A stretch of 64,000 nucleotides of DNA, from positions 1,736,001-1,800,000 of the forward strand of contig NZ_CP195119.1 of NCBI RefSeq assembly GCF_052056915.1, written 5' to 3'. Positions 35,886-45,635 of this stretch are shown in pieces (within the stretch, counting starts at the first letter, position 1; each line of letters begins with the position of its first letter). The notes below the pieces were generated by a model, which saw only the letters and a list, made by a program, of their open reading frames with translations, was not told where the DNA came from and did no database searches. Source of the DNA: MTP4 sp052056915. GTDB taxonomy: Archaea; Halobacteriota; Methanosarcinia; Methanosarcinales; Methanosarcinaceae. The position numbers and the translations under genes are program-made.

Positions 35886-36187
35886 GCGGGAATTCAAACA
35901 TGAAATTCCTCTACGCAGGGATTGCAATCGCCCTGCTGCTCTCAGCCCTTGCCCCTTTCCTTGCCTCCTCGGACCCGGACGGGCTGGAAAGCGCAGCAGG
36001 AGGCGTGGTAGAAGAAGCCAGGATGACCGAACTTGAAGAAGCAGAACCTGCAGTTGGCTCACCCATGCCGGACTATGCAATTGAGGGCATGGGCAAAGGC
36101 GGGGAAGTGGCAGCAATTGCCATTGGAACCCTTGCGGTCCTTGCAATAAGTTTCGGATTCGGGAAAGTGTTCAACAAAAAAGCCTGA
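35882..36187 (+). CDS. PDGLE-domain protein (CbiN/NikN-type accessory subunit)
   Basis: 101 residues. Two membrane helices (YAGIAIALLLSALAPFLA and AAIAIGTLAVLAISFGFGK) flank an external loop that holds the family motif SSDPDGLESAA. The ATG overlaps the cbiM stop (ATGA), so the two are coupled. Such small subunits are needed for metal loading of the CbiM/NikM component. The NikR-like site upstream points to nickel, but cobalt is not excluded. Confidence 0.9.
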   Translation: MSGNSNMKFLYAGIAIALLLSALAPFLASSDPDGLESAAGGVVEEARMTELEEAEPAVGSPMPDYAIEGMGKGGEVAAIAIGTLAVLAISFGFGKVFNKKA

Positions 36188-36372
36188 AACTTCCTAAACC
36201 GTTAATTTTGTGATAAATTTTGCGATAAATTGGACCTACAACCCCCCAAAACAAGAGAAAAAAATCATTATCTCTTCCGGGCAAAACCCGGGAGAGAAAT
36301 GATTCAATGACAGCACAAAGTTACCCGGAGAAATAATCCGGAAAAAGTTATCCGAAAAATTGTCAGGAAAAG

Positions 36373-37077
36373 TCACCGGTCCATGAATATAAGACTTGAA
36401 GGACACAAGTTATTAATTACACACTCCGGACACTTCGGTTTCCGGGCAGTACATACTTTTCTTCCGTGAAGGATCAGGGTCATAGAAAGCGAATCGAATT
36501 CATTTTTTGGGGTAAGGGCCATAAGGTCCTGTTCTATTTTTACGGGGTCGGAATTATTAGTAAAGCCCAGCCGCCCTGAGAGCCTCTTTACGTGGGTATC
36601 TACCGCAATACCTTCTATTACCCCAAACCCTCTTGAAAGTACGATATTTGCGGTTTTACGCCCGACCCCGGGCAGGGTTACGAGATCCTCCATGGTATCC
36701 GGGACTTCCCCGTTATAGCGTTCCAGAATAAGCCGGGCAGCCGCGATAATATTTTTTGCCTTGTTCTTGTAAAAGCCCGTGGAATAGATATCTTCTTCGA
36801 GTTCCCCGATATCCGCATTTGCGTAGTCCTCCACAGTCCGGTATTTTTTAAACAACTCTTCGGTCACCCTGTTGACCTGCGCATCCGTACACTGGGCTGA
36901 AAGGACGGTGGCTACCAGGAGTTCGAGGGGATTTCCGTAGTTAAGGGCTGGCTTTGCATCCGGGTATTCTTCCCGGAGAATAGACCAGATTTTGTTGAAG
37001 TTGTGACGGTTGTCAGGAATTTCGAATTCTTCATCGGAACCGGGGTTTTTGGTTTCTTTTCGGCTTTTTGAGGGCAT
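36373..37077 (-). CDS. nth: endonuclease III (DNA glycosylase/AP lyase)
   Basis: 234 residues from ATG 37077, chosen for its ribosome-binding site (AAGGTG); a longer frame runs back into a 13-bp repeat array and is not believable. The HhH motif LPGVGRKTANIVL contains the catalytic Lys, the Asp is in VDTHVKRL, and the [4Fe-4S] cluster cysteines are spaced C-x6-C-x2-C-x5-C (CTARKPKCPECVINNLC). It removes oxidised pyrimidines. Confidence 0.95.
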   Translation of the reverse strand: MPSKSRKETKNPGSDEEFEIPDNRHNFNKIWSILREEYPDAKPALNYGNPLELLVATVLSAQCTDAQVNRVTEELFKKYRTVEDYANADIGELEEDIYSTGFYKNKAKNIIAAARLILERYNGEVPDTMEDLVTLPGVGRKTANIVLSRGFGVIEGIAVDTHVKRLSGRLGFTNNSDPVKIEQDLMALTPKNEFDSLSMTLILHGRKVCTARKPKCPECVINNLCPSSLIFMDR

Positions 37078-37136
37078 GAAGCGGCACCTTTCAGGATTGA
37101 ACCTTGATTTTTGAGTAAGTTTGAAAAAATATTGAA

Positions 37137-37200
37137 ATATGCTAACAAAATATGCTAACAAAATATGCTAACAAAATATGCTACAAAATATGCTAACAAT
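37137..37200. repeat. 13-bp tandem repeat upstream of nth
   Basis: Unit ATATGCTAACAAA, five copies; the fourth lacks one base. It lies 60-120 bp upstream of the nth start. Confidence 0.92.
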
Positions 37201-37258
37201 CCATTTCCGGAACTGGTATTTACAGGTTTGCGGGGAAAGTCACATCATGCATACAGAA

Positions 37259-38611
37259 TCATACCATGTGCACTATATCCGAACAAATACCGGGATACGC
37301 ATACACGACCTTCTTGAGGTCCGAGGCTTTTAAACCCAGCCGCATTACCATGGCGAAAATGTTGATCGCTTCTTCGGCGTTAGGGCCAAGGATGTGGGCA
37401 CCCAGGACCCGGTCGTTTTCCTCATCGATAATTACCTTTGATGCCGCAAACTCAAGGCCAGTCCGCCGCGTGGAATACCAGCCGCTCCGGTCCCTGAAGA
37501 CCACCTTATATTCCTTACTATCTATGGGCGCAGTGATCCCCACGGAAGCCATTGTAGGAATTGTAAAGACAGCACTCGGAACGCCTGTATAATCTGCCTC
37601 AGCAAGGTTTCCGTCCAGGATGTTTGCCGCCGCAACTCCTGCCTGGAGGCCGGCAATCGGGGTTAAGGGCATCCCTTCGGAACTGCAGTCGCCCCCTGCA
37701 TAGACCCGGGAGTTTGAGGTCCGCATGTGCTTGTCGACTTCGATTGCCCCGTTCTTGACCCTGATCCCGGCATTTTCCAGCTCCAGACCTTCGATGTCAG
37801 GAACCCGCCCTGCCCCGTGCACGACCATATCCGCTATAAAAGTATGAGTTCCGGTGTGAGATTCGGTTTTAAACTCGGTTTTGACCAGGAGATGAGATCC
37901 TTCTTTTTCCACCCCAACCACGGGATTCTCGGTATGCACCTCGATTCCTATGGCTCTGGAGGCTTTAAGGAGTACATCCACAAGGTCAGAGTCAAAACCC
38001 TTCAGGGGCCTTTTACTCCTGTGCAGAATTACGACCTCAGACCCGGCTCTCCGGGCAATATGGGAAAACTCAAAAGAAATGTAACCGCCCCCGACAAAGA
38101 CGATTCTTTTGGGTAGTTGTTCCGTTTCCATGAACTCTTCGCTTGAAGTAAGGTACTCCTCACCCGGGATGTTCAGTTTGCGGGGTTTTGTCCCGGTGGC
38201 AACGAAGATGTATACCCCTCGGAGCAGGTCTTCCCCCACGGCAACGGTGTTTTCATTTTCGAAGTAAGCCTGCCCGTGATACGTATCGATCCCTATCTCA
38301 AAGAGACTTTTCTCTATCTTCCGGGGGTAGTCCTCCGTAAAAGTCCTCTTGAAGCTGATGAGAGAGGGCCAGTCAATGCTCAACAGCCCCTCAGTACCTG
38401 CCCCTTTGCCTATGAGCCTGTTGTTCCAGTCCGTAGCCTCGGATGCGCTGGCAAGTACTTTTTTCGGGTCGCAGCCTCTCAGCGGGCAGGTCCCCCCATA
38501 CTCCCTGCAGTCGATGATAGCAATGTTAAGTCCTGATGACGCAACTTTGTATGCAAGGGTTGTGCCAGCAACCCCACTTCCTATGATTATGATATCGTAG
38601 TCCCTTTCCAT
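37259..38611 (-). CDS. FAD-dependent pyridine nucleotide-disulfide oxidoreductase
   Basis: 450 residues, with an N-terminal FAD-binding GSGVAG motif and the redox pair Cys42/Cys47 in GGTCPLRGCDPKK (CxxxxC). An NAD(P)-binding motif (FVGGGYISFEFSHIA) and the second FAD motif (VYAGGDCSSEGMPLTP) follow, then a dimerisation domain. The usual C-terminal HPTxxE catalytic dyad reads YPGICSD, so the His is Tyr, as in some mercuric-reductase-like members. It is therefore not a standard dihydrolipoamide dehydrogenase or glutathione reductase. The substrate is unknown. Confidence 0.85.
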   Translation of the reverse strand: MERDYDIIIIGSGVAGTTLAYKVASSGLNIAIIDCREYGGTCPLRGCDPKKVLASASEATDWNNRLIGKGAGTEGLLSIDWPSLISFKRTFTEDYPRKIEKSLFEIGIDTYHGQAYFENENTVAVGEDLLRGVYIFVATGTKPRKLNIPGEEYLTSSEEFMETEQLPKRIVFVGGGYISFEFSHIARRAGSEVVILHRSKRPLKGFDSDLVDVLLKASRAIGIEVHTENPVVGVEKEGSHLLVKTEFKTESHTGTHTFIADMVVHGAGRVPDIEGLELENAGIRVKNGAIEVDKHMRTSNSRVYAGGDCSSEGMPLTPIAGLQAGVAAANILDGNLAEADYTGVPSAVFTIPTMASVGITAPIDSKEYKVVFRDRSGWYSTRRTGLEFAASKVIIDEENDRVLGAHILGPNAEEAINIFAMVMRLGLKASDLKKVVYAYPGICSDIVHMV

Positions 38612-39067
38612 CCGACACCCCTTCTTCTGCTTCGATAACCCCTTAAAAAAACCAAAAATTCCGGAAAAGCTACTTTATCCTCTATTTCTAAACAATAAGT
38701 ATTTCACCTGAACCTTTTTCCTTAAAGGTGATACTGAATGGGAAACCGCCGGAGGGGGAAACACCCGGGGTGGAAAAAATAACCAGAGCAAAAAACAACC
38801 ATAGTGGGAAACGGGACGAATGGAAAAAAATAAAATGAGGAAGGAAAAGGCTCTGTATGAAAATCCAGAAAGATTTCAGAAAAAGACTTTAAGAAAAGCC
38901 TTTAGATCCTTAAAGTGGGAGAGATCCACGTACTCACGTTAACAGAAATAAAAATCAAAGGAATTGTACCCCGATTTTGTCTTGAAACGGGAACTCTTTT
39001 TATATAAAATATGTTGACCAAAAGCTATATAGCTAGGGATTTTTAAACCAAGTATATTGGTGATTTC
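38612..39067. other. intergenic region before purH
   Basis: About 455 bp between divergent genes. The middle (38750-38890) is purine-rich on the + strand. A TATA box for purH is listed separately. No gene seen. Confidence 0.45.
38998..39010 (+). promoter_or_regulatory. candidate TATA box for purH
   Basis: TTTTATATAAAAT in a GC-poor setting. Transcription would begin near 39033, about 35 nt before the TTG/GTG start. Confidence 0.45.
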
Positions 39068-40684
39068 TTGGTAAAAAGGGCACTGCTCAGCGTCTCAGAT
39101 AAAACAGGAATCGTGGAATTCGCACGTGGGCTCGAAGAACTTGGCGTGAAGATTATCTCAACAGGCGGGACAGCGAAGATCATTCGCGACGCCGGTATTG
39201 AAGTTACTGATGTTTCGGAAGTTACGGGCTTTCCCGAGATGATGGGAGGAAGGGTCAAGACCCTGCACCCAAGGATCCATGGGGGCCTCTTATGCCTCAG
39301 GGAAAGCGAGGAACACATGGAAGAGGCTTCAAAAGAAGACATCTCACTCATTGACATGGTGGCCGTAAACCTCTACCCCTTCGAAGTCACGGTCTCGAAA
39401 GAAGGTGTGGAACTGGAGGAAGCTATCGAAAACATCGACATCGGTGGCCCCACCCTGCTCCGTTCGGCAGCCAAGAACTACCGCTCGGTGACAGTACTCT
39501 CTGACCCCGCAGACTACGGGCGTATCCTGAAAGAACTGCGTTCCAGCGGGGTCATCTCCGATGAAACCCGGGCCGAGCTTGCGGTCAAGGCCTTCAGGCA
39601 TACTGCAGACTACGACGCGGCCATCGATACCTACCTGAGCAAAGTCCTTCTCGGAGAAGAAGTGCTACGCCTGAAGTTCACCGACGGCGTGAAACTCCGC
39701 TACGGAGAAAACTGGCACCAGGAAGCCAGTTTCTATAAAGAACCCCGGCTGGAAGGACCGAGCCTGGCAAAAGCCGTCCAGCTGCACGGAAAAGAACTTT
39801 CCTTTAACAACTACGTGGACGCCGACAACGCCCTTCAGACAGTCAAGGAACTGGGAAATGCCACCCCGGCTGTTGCCATTGTAAAGCACAACAACCCCTG
39901 CGGACTTTCAACAGGAAACACCCTCCTGCAGGCACTGCAGGCTGCCTGGGACGGAGACCCCATCTCGGCTTACGGGAGCATTATCTGCACAAACGAAACC
40001 TTCGACCTTGAAGCTGCCCAGTTCCTGAACGGGAAATTCGTGGAAATCATCCTTGCCCCGGATTTCACACACGATGCCCTCGAATACCTGAAAAACAAGA
40101 GTGCTAACTTAAGGCTCCTTAAACTGCCCGATATAAGGGAAAGTTTCGGGACGAATTGCACCTACAAATACATAATCGGAGGCATGCTCAAACAGTCCCG
40201 GGACATAGGGATCTACGAGAAGTGGGAATCCGTTACGGAGACCCCCTATCCCGAAGAAAAGCGCAAACTATCAGAATTCTGCCTCAAAGCCTGCAAAGCC
40301 ACGAAATCTAACGCAGTTATCATCGCCCACGAATACGAACCCGGTTCCTTTATGGTGCTGGGAATGGGCGCAGGACAGCCGAACCGCGTGGACTCCATCC
40401 GCAAACTGGCAGCCACAAAGGCAATCGAAAACCTGAAGGTTATCTACGAGCGCGAAGAGTCGGGTATTCCCTTCGAAGAGTACTGTAAAAATATCCTGTC
40501 CGAATGCGTGATGGTCTCAGATGCCTTCTTCCCCTTCGACGACAGCGTAATCCATGCCTCAGAGAACAACATCCGCTATATCGTATCTCCCGGCGGGTCC
40601 ATTAGGGACGGAGAGGTTATAGAAACCGCAAATCGGCTCAATGTATCCCTGGTATTCACCGGCATGCGCCACTTCCTTCATTAA
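39068..40684 (+). CDS. purH: bifunctional AICAR formyltransferase / IMP cyclohydrolase
   Basis: 538 residues, the full two-domain form. Residues 1-190 are the MGS-like IMP cyclohydrolase (ALLSVSDKTGIVEFARGL ... STGGTAKII ... GGRVKTLHPRIHGGLL); the rest is the transformylase with the KHNNPCG active-site motif. It makes the last two steps to IMP. The start is either TTG 39068 or GTG 39071; GGTGAT at 39059 favours the GTG by spacing. Many archaea use PurP and PurO instead. The formyl donor would be 10-formyltetrahydrofolate, which Methanosarcina is known to use for biosynthesis. Confidence 0.95.
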   Translation: MVKRALLSVSDKTGIVEFARGLEELGVKIISTGGTAKIIRDAGIEVTDVSEVTGFPEMMGGRVKTLHPRIHGGLLCLRESEEHMEEASKEDISLIDMVAVNLYPFEVTVSKEGVELEEAIENIDIGGPTLLRSAAKNYRSVTVLSDPADYGRILKELRSSGVISDETRAELAVKAFRHTADYDAAIDTYLSKVLLGEEVLRLKFTDGVKLRYGENWHQEASFYKEPRLEGPSLAKAVQLHGKELSFNNYVDADNALQTVKELGNATPAVAIVKHNNPCGLSTGNTLLQALQAAWDGDPISAYGSIICTNETFDLEAAQFLNGKFVEIILAPDFTHDALEYLKNKSANLRLLKLPDIRESFGTNCTYKYIIGGMLKQSRDIGIYEKWESVTETPYPEEKRKLSEFCLKACKATKSNAVIIAHEYEPGSFMVLGMGAGQPNRVDSIRKLAATKAIENLKVIYEREESGIPFEEYCKNILSECVMVSDAFFPFDDSVIHASENNIRYIVSPGGSIRDGEVIETANRLNVSLVFTGMRHFLH

Positions 40685-40723
40685 ATTTAAAAATCGAAAA
40701 GCTGCAAAATTCAAAATGCAGCC

Positions 40724-40760
40724 TTCCCTGCCGGAAATGGCAGGGAACCATTTCACTATT
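40724..40760 (+). terminator. hairpin terminator after purH
   Basis: TTCCCTGCC (40724-40732) pairs perfectly with GGCAGGGAA (40739-40747), loop GGAAAT, followed by TTTCACTATTTTT. Confidence 0.65.
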
Positions 40761-41366
40761 TTTGGACATACGAATTTTAATATGGCTTTAAAATAAGAAT
40801 TTTAACAGACAGGTTTTAACATACAAATTATAACGAAAGCTCTTTTTTCGAAAAAAATTCAATACACAGCATTCCACACACCTTGCACTCCAATTACAGG
40901 CCATTTCCTAAAAATCGTTTATAAGATATCGAATATATAATAAATCCAAAATGAAAAAACTGTTTTAATCACTGATTTCTTTGAGAGAGAAATCATTTTT
41001 TTAGATCCAATTGAGGTATATCAGTAAAATAACTGTACACCAATAATATAATAAAATTAGTTACGGAGTATATGAAAATAATAATAATGTGATCTAATAG
41101 TTTGGGACTACCGCTTCAGATTATCTGTGAAAGACAAAAAATGCCAGAGAATATGTAACACTCCCAAAAAAGATAATATAGATTGAATTCATATACCATT
41201 CTAGCAATAGTATACGACTAACATATAACAGCCACCGCAAAAAAATATAGCAAATGAAATGAAAAAGAGATGAATAAAACAAAAAATCCCTTTAATTTAG
41301 AGATATCACCTGGAAGACTTATTCAGGAAGACGGGATTTACCATCACAAAGTTAACGAAATGAGGG
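40761..41366. other. AT-rich intergenic region
   Basis: About 600 bp, strongly AT-rich, upstream of the FilR1-type regulator. I see no coding frame with a ribosome-binding site and no stable hairpin. It probably holds a long promoter region for the regulator. Confidence 0.4.
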
Positions 41367-42161
41367 TTGATCAAAGTGAAATCCAACGGATTATTAAGTA
41401 TCCTCACATTTTCTGAAAAACGAAAGGACCTGCTCTTCCTGATTCAGGAGAGCCCAAGGACCCTTTCCGATATCAAGGAATATTTCAGTGTAAGGTCTCC
41501 TGAGATTCTGCCCCGTCTGAAGGAGATGGAAAATGCAAACCTGATTTTCCGGCAGGAAGGAATGTACTGGCTGACTCCTCTCGGGAAGGTTTCAGCAATG
41601 TATTTCAGACCTTTCCTGGACACCCTTGCCGCCATAGAAGCAAATGAAAACTTCTGGAAAGAGCACGATCTTACAGGGGTTCCCGAAACCCTGCTTAACA
41701 GAATCCAGGAACTCAAGGAGTGTAGGGTTGTAAGAGATGAACATGAAAACATCTATGACTCTCACAAAACATTCATAGAAAACGTACAATCATCCACCCG
41801 TCTCATGGGTTTTGCGTCAATATTCCTTCCCCATTACCCCCAGATGTTCCTGGATGTGGCACGTAAGGGCATCCCAATCTCCATAATCGTAACTCCAAAT
41901 GTTTTTTTCAAGCTGAAAAGCGAATACAACACTGAAATCGAAGAATACCTGGAATACAAAAATACGAGCTTTTACGTTTACGACAATGCCAGGGTCGCTT
42001 TTATCGTAACAGACCGCTTTACATCCCTCTCCCTTTTCTATAAGAACGGCACCTTTGACCCACGAAACGACCTTGTCGGTTTCGATGCACTTGCTATCAA
42101 ATGGGGAGATGACCTTTTCAAGCACTACAAAGAAAACTCAGTAGAAATAAAGAACCTTTAA
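41367..42161 (+). CDS. winged-helix regulator with FilR1-type C-terminal domain
   Basis: 264 residues from TTG 41367; GTG 41376 has better spacing (9 nt) to GAGGG. Residues 1-85 are a winged helix (KRKDLLFLIQESPRTLSDIKEYFSVRSPEILPRLKEMENANLIF). The C-terminal domain (GFASIFLPHYPQMFLDVARKGIPISIIVTPNVF ... FIVTDRFTSLSLFYKNGTFDPRNDLVGFD) is the FilR1/DUF1724 type. In Methanosarcina acetivorans, proteins of this plan (Msr family) control methyltransferase and other genes. The ligand is unknown. It stands alone, so its target cannot be read from the context. Confidence 0.85.
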   Translation: MIKVKSNGLLSILTFSEKRKDLLFLIQESPRTLSDIKEYFSVRSPEILPRLKEMENANLIFRQEGMYWLTPLGKVSAMYFRPFLDTLAAIEANENFWKEHDLTGVPETLLNRIQELKECRVVRDEHENIYDSHKTFIENVQSSTRLMGFASIFLPHYPQMFLDVARKGIPISIIVTPNVFFKLKSEYNTEIEEYLEYKNTSFYVYDNARVAFIVTDRFTSLSLFYKNGTFDPRNDLVGFDALAIKWGDDLFKHYKENSVEIKNL

Positions 42162-42446
42162 AAACCGGAGCTTGTAAAAGTTTCCTTTTCCCCCGAAATA
42201 GGAGCAAGGGAAAGAAGAAAGGACAGGGCCAGAAGACCATTTGATCTTCTGCCAACTCTATTTTTAAAATTAAGGGAATGTTATCCGGGTTTCCGGTCAC
42301 AGCAGTCAATCCCCTTTCCTTCATGAGGACACTCCATCCCTTACAGGATAGTGCAGCCTTCACAGGGATATCTTATCTCTAAAAGGAATTATCCCATCCG
42401 CATAGGTCAGATGCCAGTTAAGATCGGATTTCAGATAAGGAAATCT

Positions 42447-43370
42447 TTAAGCCAGGAAAGCCCCCGCGACTGCCCTCAACCCTACAATTGAGGTTGATTC
42501 CCCGTCCACCATAAAGGTCCGTTCGAGTTTCCGGAAAGGAAGTTCCTCTTCTTCAGTCCGGGTGTAGTTTTCGATACACATGAGTCCGCATACGAAGCTG
42601 TATAGAAGGATGAGAGGTTCGAATGCAACCAATCCCTGAATTAGCGCAACTCCGAGTACCATGTGAGAAGTCAAATGAAGTGTGATGAGAAGATTGCGGG
42701 TATTTTGTTCTCCCAGGGCAACCGGAAGGGTCCTGATGCCCGCAAGGGTGTCTCCCTTGACATCCTTGAAGTCATAGATTGCAGAGTTAATGAAGAGTTT
42801 GATTCCGAAGAAGGCAAAGACCAGAATAACAGGCAGCATATGAGTGGAACTTCCTCCGGCAAGTCCGGCAATGAAAATCCCCCAGGTAGCCCCCACAACA
42901 AGATTTTTGACCCCGAGTCCTCCCTTGAGTTTCAGGGAAAATTTACCGATATTTATACCTTTACTATAGAGATAACCGGTTATAAAAGGCAAAAACGCGA
43001 GTGCACAAAGCCCTTCTTTTGCAAGAATAAAAACGCCGATGACAAAAGCCAGAAGAGAAACAGCAAGTGCAACCTCCCGCTTCGAACCATTTAATTCCTT
43101 CCGGTTAACGGAATCTTCTGCGGACTCCAGGGCCCGGTCCAGGGTGTAGACCGTATAGATCACAAGGCCACCTGCAAAGCAGGTAAGCAGACTGGACGTT
43201 ATGTGCAATAGCAGAAAAGCTAAATGAATCCGGAGCGCCCCGGAAAAAGCAACAAGCACAGAACTTTTTAGTAGCTCAAGGGTAGCATTTTGCTCCCTGT
43301 ATTCAGGTACGTTTGACTTTCTATGCCTTAAAACCTTTTCAAAACTTCCCAAAAATATATTAGAGTCCAT
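42447..43370 (-). CDS. UbiA-family prenyltransferase-like membrane protein
   Basis: 307 residues with about eight to nine membrane helices. The second aspartate-rich motif is clear (YDFKDVKGDTLAGIRTLPVALG). The first motif, normally NxxxDxxxD, reads YTLDRALESAEDS and is only partly conserved. Family members move prenyl groups onto aromatic or lipid acceptors in the membrane. The variant first motif and the lack of quinone-pathway neighbours leave the acceptor open. Confidence 0.8.
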   Translation of the reverse strand: MDSNIFLGSFEKVLRHRKSNVPEYREQNATLELLKSSVLVAFSGALRIHLAFLLLHITSSLLTCFAGGLVIYTVYTLDRALESAEDSVNRKELNGSKREVALAVSLLAFVIGVFILAKEGLCALAFLPFITGYLYSKGINIGKFSLKLKGGLGVKNLVVGATWGIFIAGLAGGSSTHMLPVILVFAFFGIKLFINSAIYDFKDVKGDTLAGIRTLPVALGEQNTRNLLITLHLTSHMVLGVALIQGLVAFEPLILLYSFVCGLMCIENYTRTEEEELPFRKLERTFMVDGESTSIVGLRAVAGAFLA

Positions 43371-43974
43371 GAAACTAATACTGCATCACAGTTCGATATT
43401 ATTAATCGAATAGAATATTGGAGGATCAGTATAACATGTAGAAGATAAACTAAATAATAAAGGACCTAGACAACGGTTATAACAATAGTATAATAAATAT
43501 TATTACGATGTGTTAAACTGGAAACAGGAGAAACATTATACCAATAAACTAACAAACAATAAATAATGAACAGTGTTTTTTCAATTTTTTGAGCAGGTAT
43601 TTTCAATAAAAGTAAAAAATAATCAGTATAAAAATAGGGGAGATTGCACAAAATATTCCGAAAGTTTTATCTTTGACAACGCCTTATTTCAGAGAGCACA
43701 TCATAAAAATTATGAATAGATATGACATATTTTATATAATGTTGGCTGGTCCTCCAGCGTAAAGACCAGTTTACTCTAAAGGACCATAAATGGAAGAGCC
43801 CAAGAAACCCGAAAAATAAAAAACAAAAAAACAAAAAACCCACACCGAGATAACCCCCAGAAACCCATAACTGATATTTTTGAAAAATTGGAGAACTGTC
43901 TTGGCAGGAAGAAATACGGGTAAAACGTAGAAAATCTTCCTAAAAAAATAAGAAAAGCCAGGTGGTAGATAAGA
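43371..43974. other. AT-rich intergenic region
   Basis: About 600 bp. Apart from the hairpin-forming segment listed at 43744-43786, no gene is visible. Confidence 0.4.
43744..43786 (+). other. segment with three competing inverted repeats
   Basis: Overlapping pairings exist: GCTGG with CCAGC (43745/43754), CTGGTC with GACCAG (43746/43764), and TGGTCCT with AGGACCA (43747/43780), the last two being mutually exclusive. A TATA-like TTTTATATAAT lies just upstream. It could be a leader or small RNA with alternative folds. Confidence 0.3.
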
Positions 43975-44406
43975 TTGAATCCGGGAAAGCTTGCAGAGAG
44001 GATGCTATCTTCTGCAGACAGTAAAAAATTCCTGCGGGAAATTGCAATGAACTATGAAGAAGGACAAATTTTCCTGACGGCAGTAGAACTTGGAATTTTC
44101 ACAAAATTGATAGAACCAAAAAGTGCGAAAAACCTCGCAGAAGAACTCGGGACTGACTCCCGGCTCACGGCCAGGATTCTGGACGTGCTAGTCTCCGTCG
44201 AAGTCCTGAAGAAAAGAGAAGAAATTTACACCACATCCCCCATGCTGGCCCCCTTTCTGCTGGAAGGCAACCCTGCTTCGTTCAAGAGCTTGAATTTTTC
44301 ACATAAGGAGGGGACAGGGTTCAAAAATAAGAACCTGTTTGAAGAAAAAAAGCTGCATAACAGCTGTGAAAACCAGCAGAGAAACCCCGTCCTCGGACTT
44401 AATTGA
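43975..44406 (+). pseudogene. N-terminal remnant of an O-methyltransferase
   Basis: 143 codons from a TTG at 43975, which has AGGTGG about 9 nt upstream. Residues 20-105 are a methyltransferase dimerisation winged-helix (GQIFLTAVELGIFTKLIEPKSAKNLAEELGTDSRLTARILDVLVSVEVLKKR ... YTTSPMLAPFLLEG). After SLNFSH the sequence becomes unrelated and ends; the SAM-binding catalytic domain is missing. It is either a decayed gene or a free-standing dimerisation/DNA-binding module. The good ribosome-binding site keeps the second option alive. Confidence 0.6.
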
Positions 44407-44546
44407 AGGTCTACAGTTATTGAAGGGATATGGATCAGGGATAAAGCAATTTGAGGGATATTGAATATTTATATGGCAATTGAATGTATATTAAACCATA
44501 AAACTGCAAACAAAAGGAAATAAACATAGATAGTAGCCCCGGAGCA

Positions 44547-45404
44547 TTACAGCTTATTATCCTCCCGACCCCGGTTTTCCCACCACAATTTTACCCTTGT
44601 GCTCCAGCCCCTGATCACAATGTTTCCGTTTTCGTCTTCAAGTAACTCCTTGAGATATGCCCTGAGAATTTCTTCCTGTTCTTCCGACGTTACAGCATAA
44701 TGGGGTTTAAAGTTCTCAACCGCTTCATCCAGACTTGCAAAGGTCTGGACGTGTTCAAAGGGGAAAACCTCCATGTTTGGGTAGATTCCCATATCATAGA
44801 GAACATTGTAAAGGACATCGATTTTGGGGCCCTGCTGGTATTCATAACCATGCAGAGAGGGCCAGAGCTTTCGGGAGTGCATGTCCCAGGAAGTCCCCCC
44901 TGCAAACCAGTAGAGATAGATGTACCCGGAAGAGACGTCAATCATTTTCCGAATCGAAGAGCGGATATCCTTCATGCCGAGGGAGTATGAAGCAAAAACC
45001 ACGTCATACGGACCGTAAAGATCCATTTCGGCATTAACGGCTTCCCAATCTTTGTACACACAATTTACATTTTCAATTCCGTAAGTTTCCATATTTTCCT
45101 TAAGGACGCACATCATCCCTTCAGCAGGTTCCACCGCGGTCACATGCGCAACCTTTTCCGCGAGAGGGATTGCAAGAGTGCCAGGCCCCGCCCCTATGTC
45201 AAGAACCCGTGAGTCGGAAGTTAAGGCCATCCCCTGCATAGTTTTTTCCATCCGGGTCCAGTTTTTTAGAGACATCTCCCAGAAACGCCTTGCACTTTCT
45301 TTTTCCTGCCAGATACTTCCAGGTCCGGTATTGGGGCAAGCCCTTTTCTGGGCATCCATTTTTTCTTTCCACACTTCATTCCAGTCAATATTTTTTGTGT
45401 CCAT
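44547..45404 (-). CDS. class I SAM-dependent methyltransferase
   Basis: 285 residues. The SAM-binding motif I is VLDIGAGPGTLAIPLAEKV, with motif II acidic residue in VTAVEPAEGMM and a motif-III-like YDVVFASYSLGM. N-terminal WKEKMDAQKRACPNTG and the C-terminal EEILRAYLKELLEDENG suggest a small-molecule methylase of unknown substrate. It is convergent to the truncated methyltransferase remnant. Confidence 0.85.
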   Translation of the reverse strand: MDTKNIDWNEVWKEKMDAQKRACPNTGPGSIWQEKESARRFWEMSLKNWTRMEKTMQGMALTSDSRVLDIGAGPGTLAIPLAEKVAHVTAVEPAEGMMCVLKENMETYGIENVNCVYKDWEAVNAEMDLYGPYDVVFASYSLGMKDIRSSIRKMIDVSSGYIYLYWFAGGTSWDMHSRKLWPSLHGYEYQQGPKIDVLYNVLYDMGIYPNMEVFPFEHVQTFASLDEAVENFKPHYAVTSEEQEEILRAYLKELLEDENGNIVIRGWSTRVKLWWENRGREDNKL

Positions 45405-45635
45405 TTTCTTTCCTCAATCGTTTTCCCCGAAATGAACCCACGTAATACAAATTTACGGATAAGTATTAATAGATAAATAATTTTCTAAATGAATTTCAAA
45501 AAATTCAAAGAGATGGAGAGAATGTAAAAAAGAATATAAAATGGCATGTGGAAAAACGGTGTAGAAAAAAAATGTGGAAAAAGATCCGGGCAGAAGACCC
45601 GGAAAAATTGTTCTCGATTCTTGAAAGCAGCGTTT

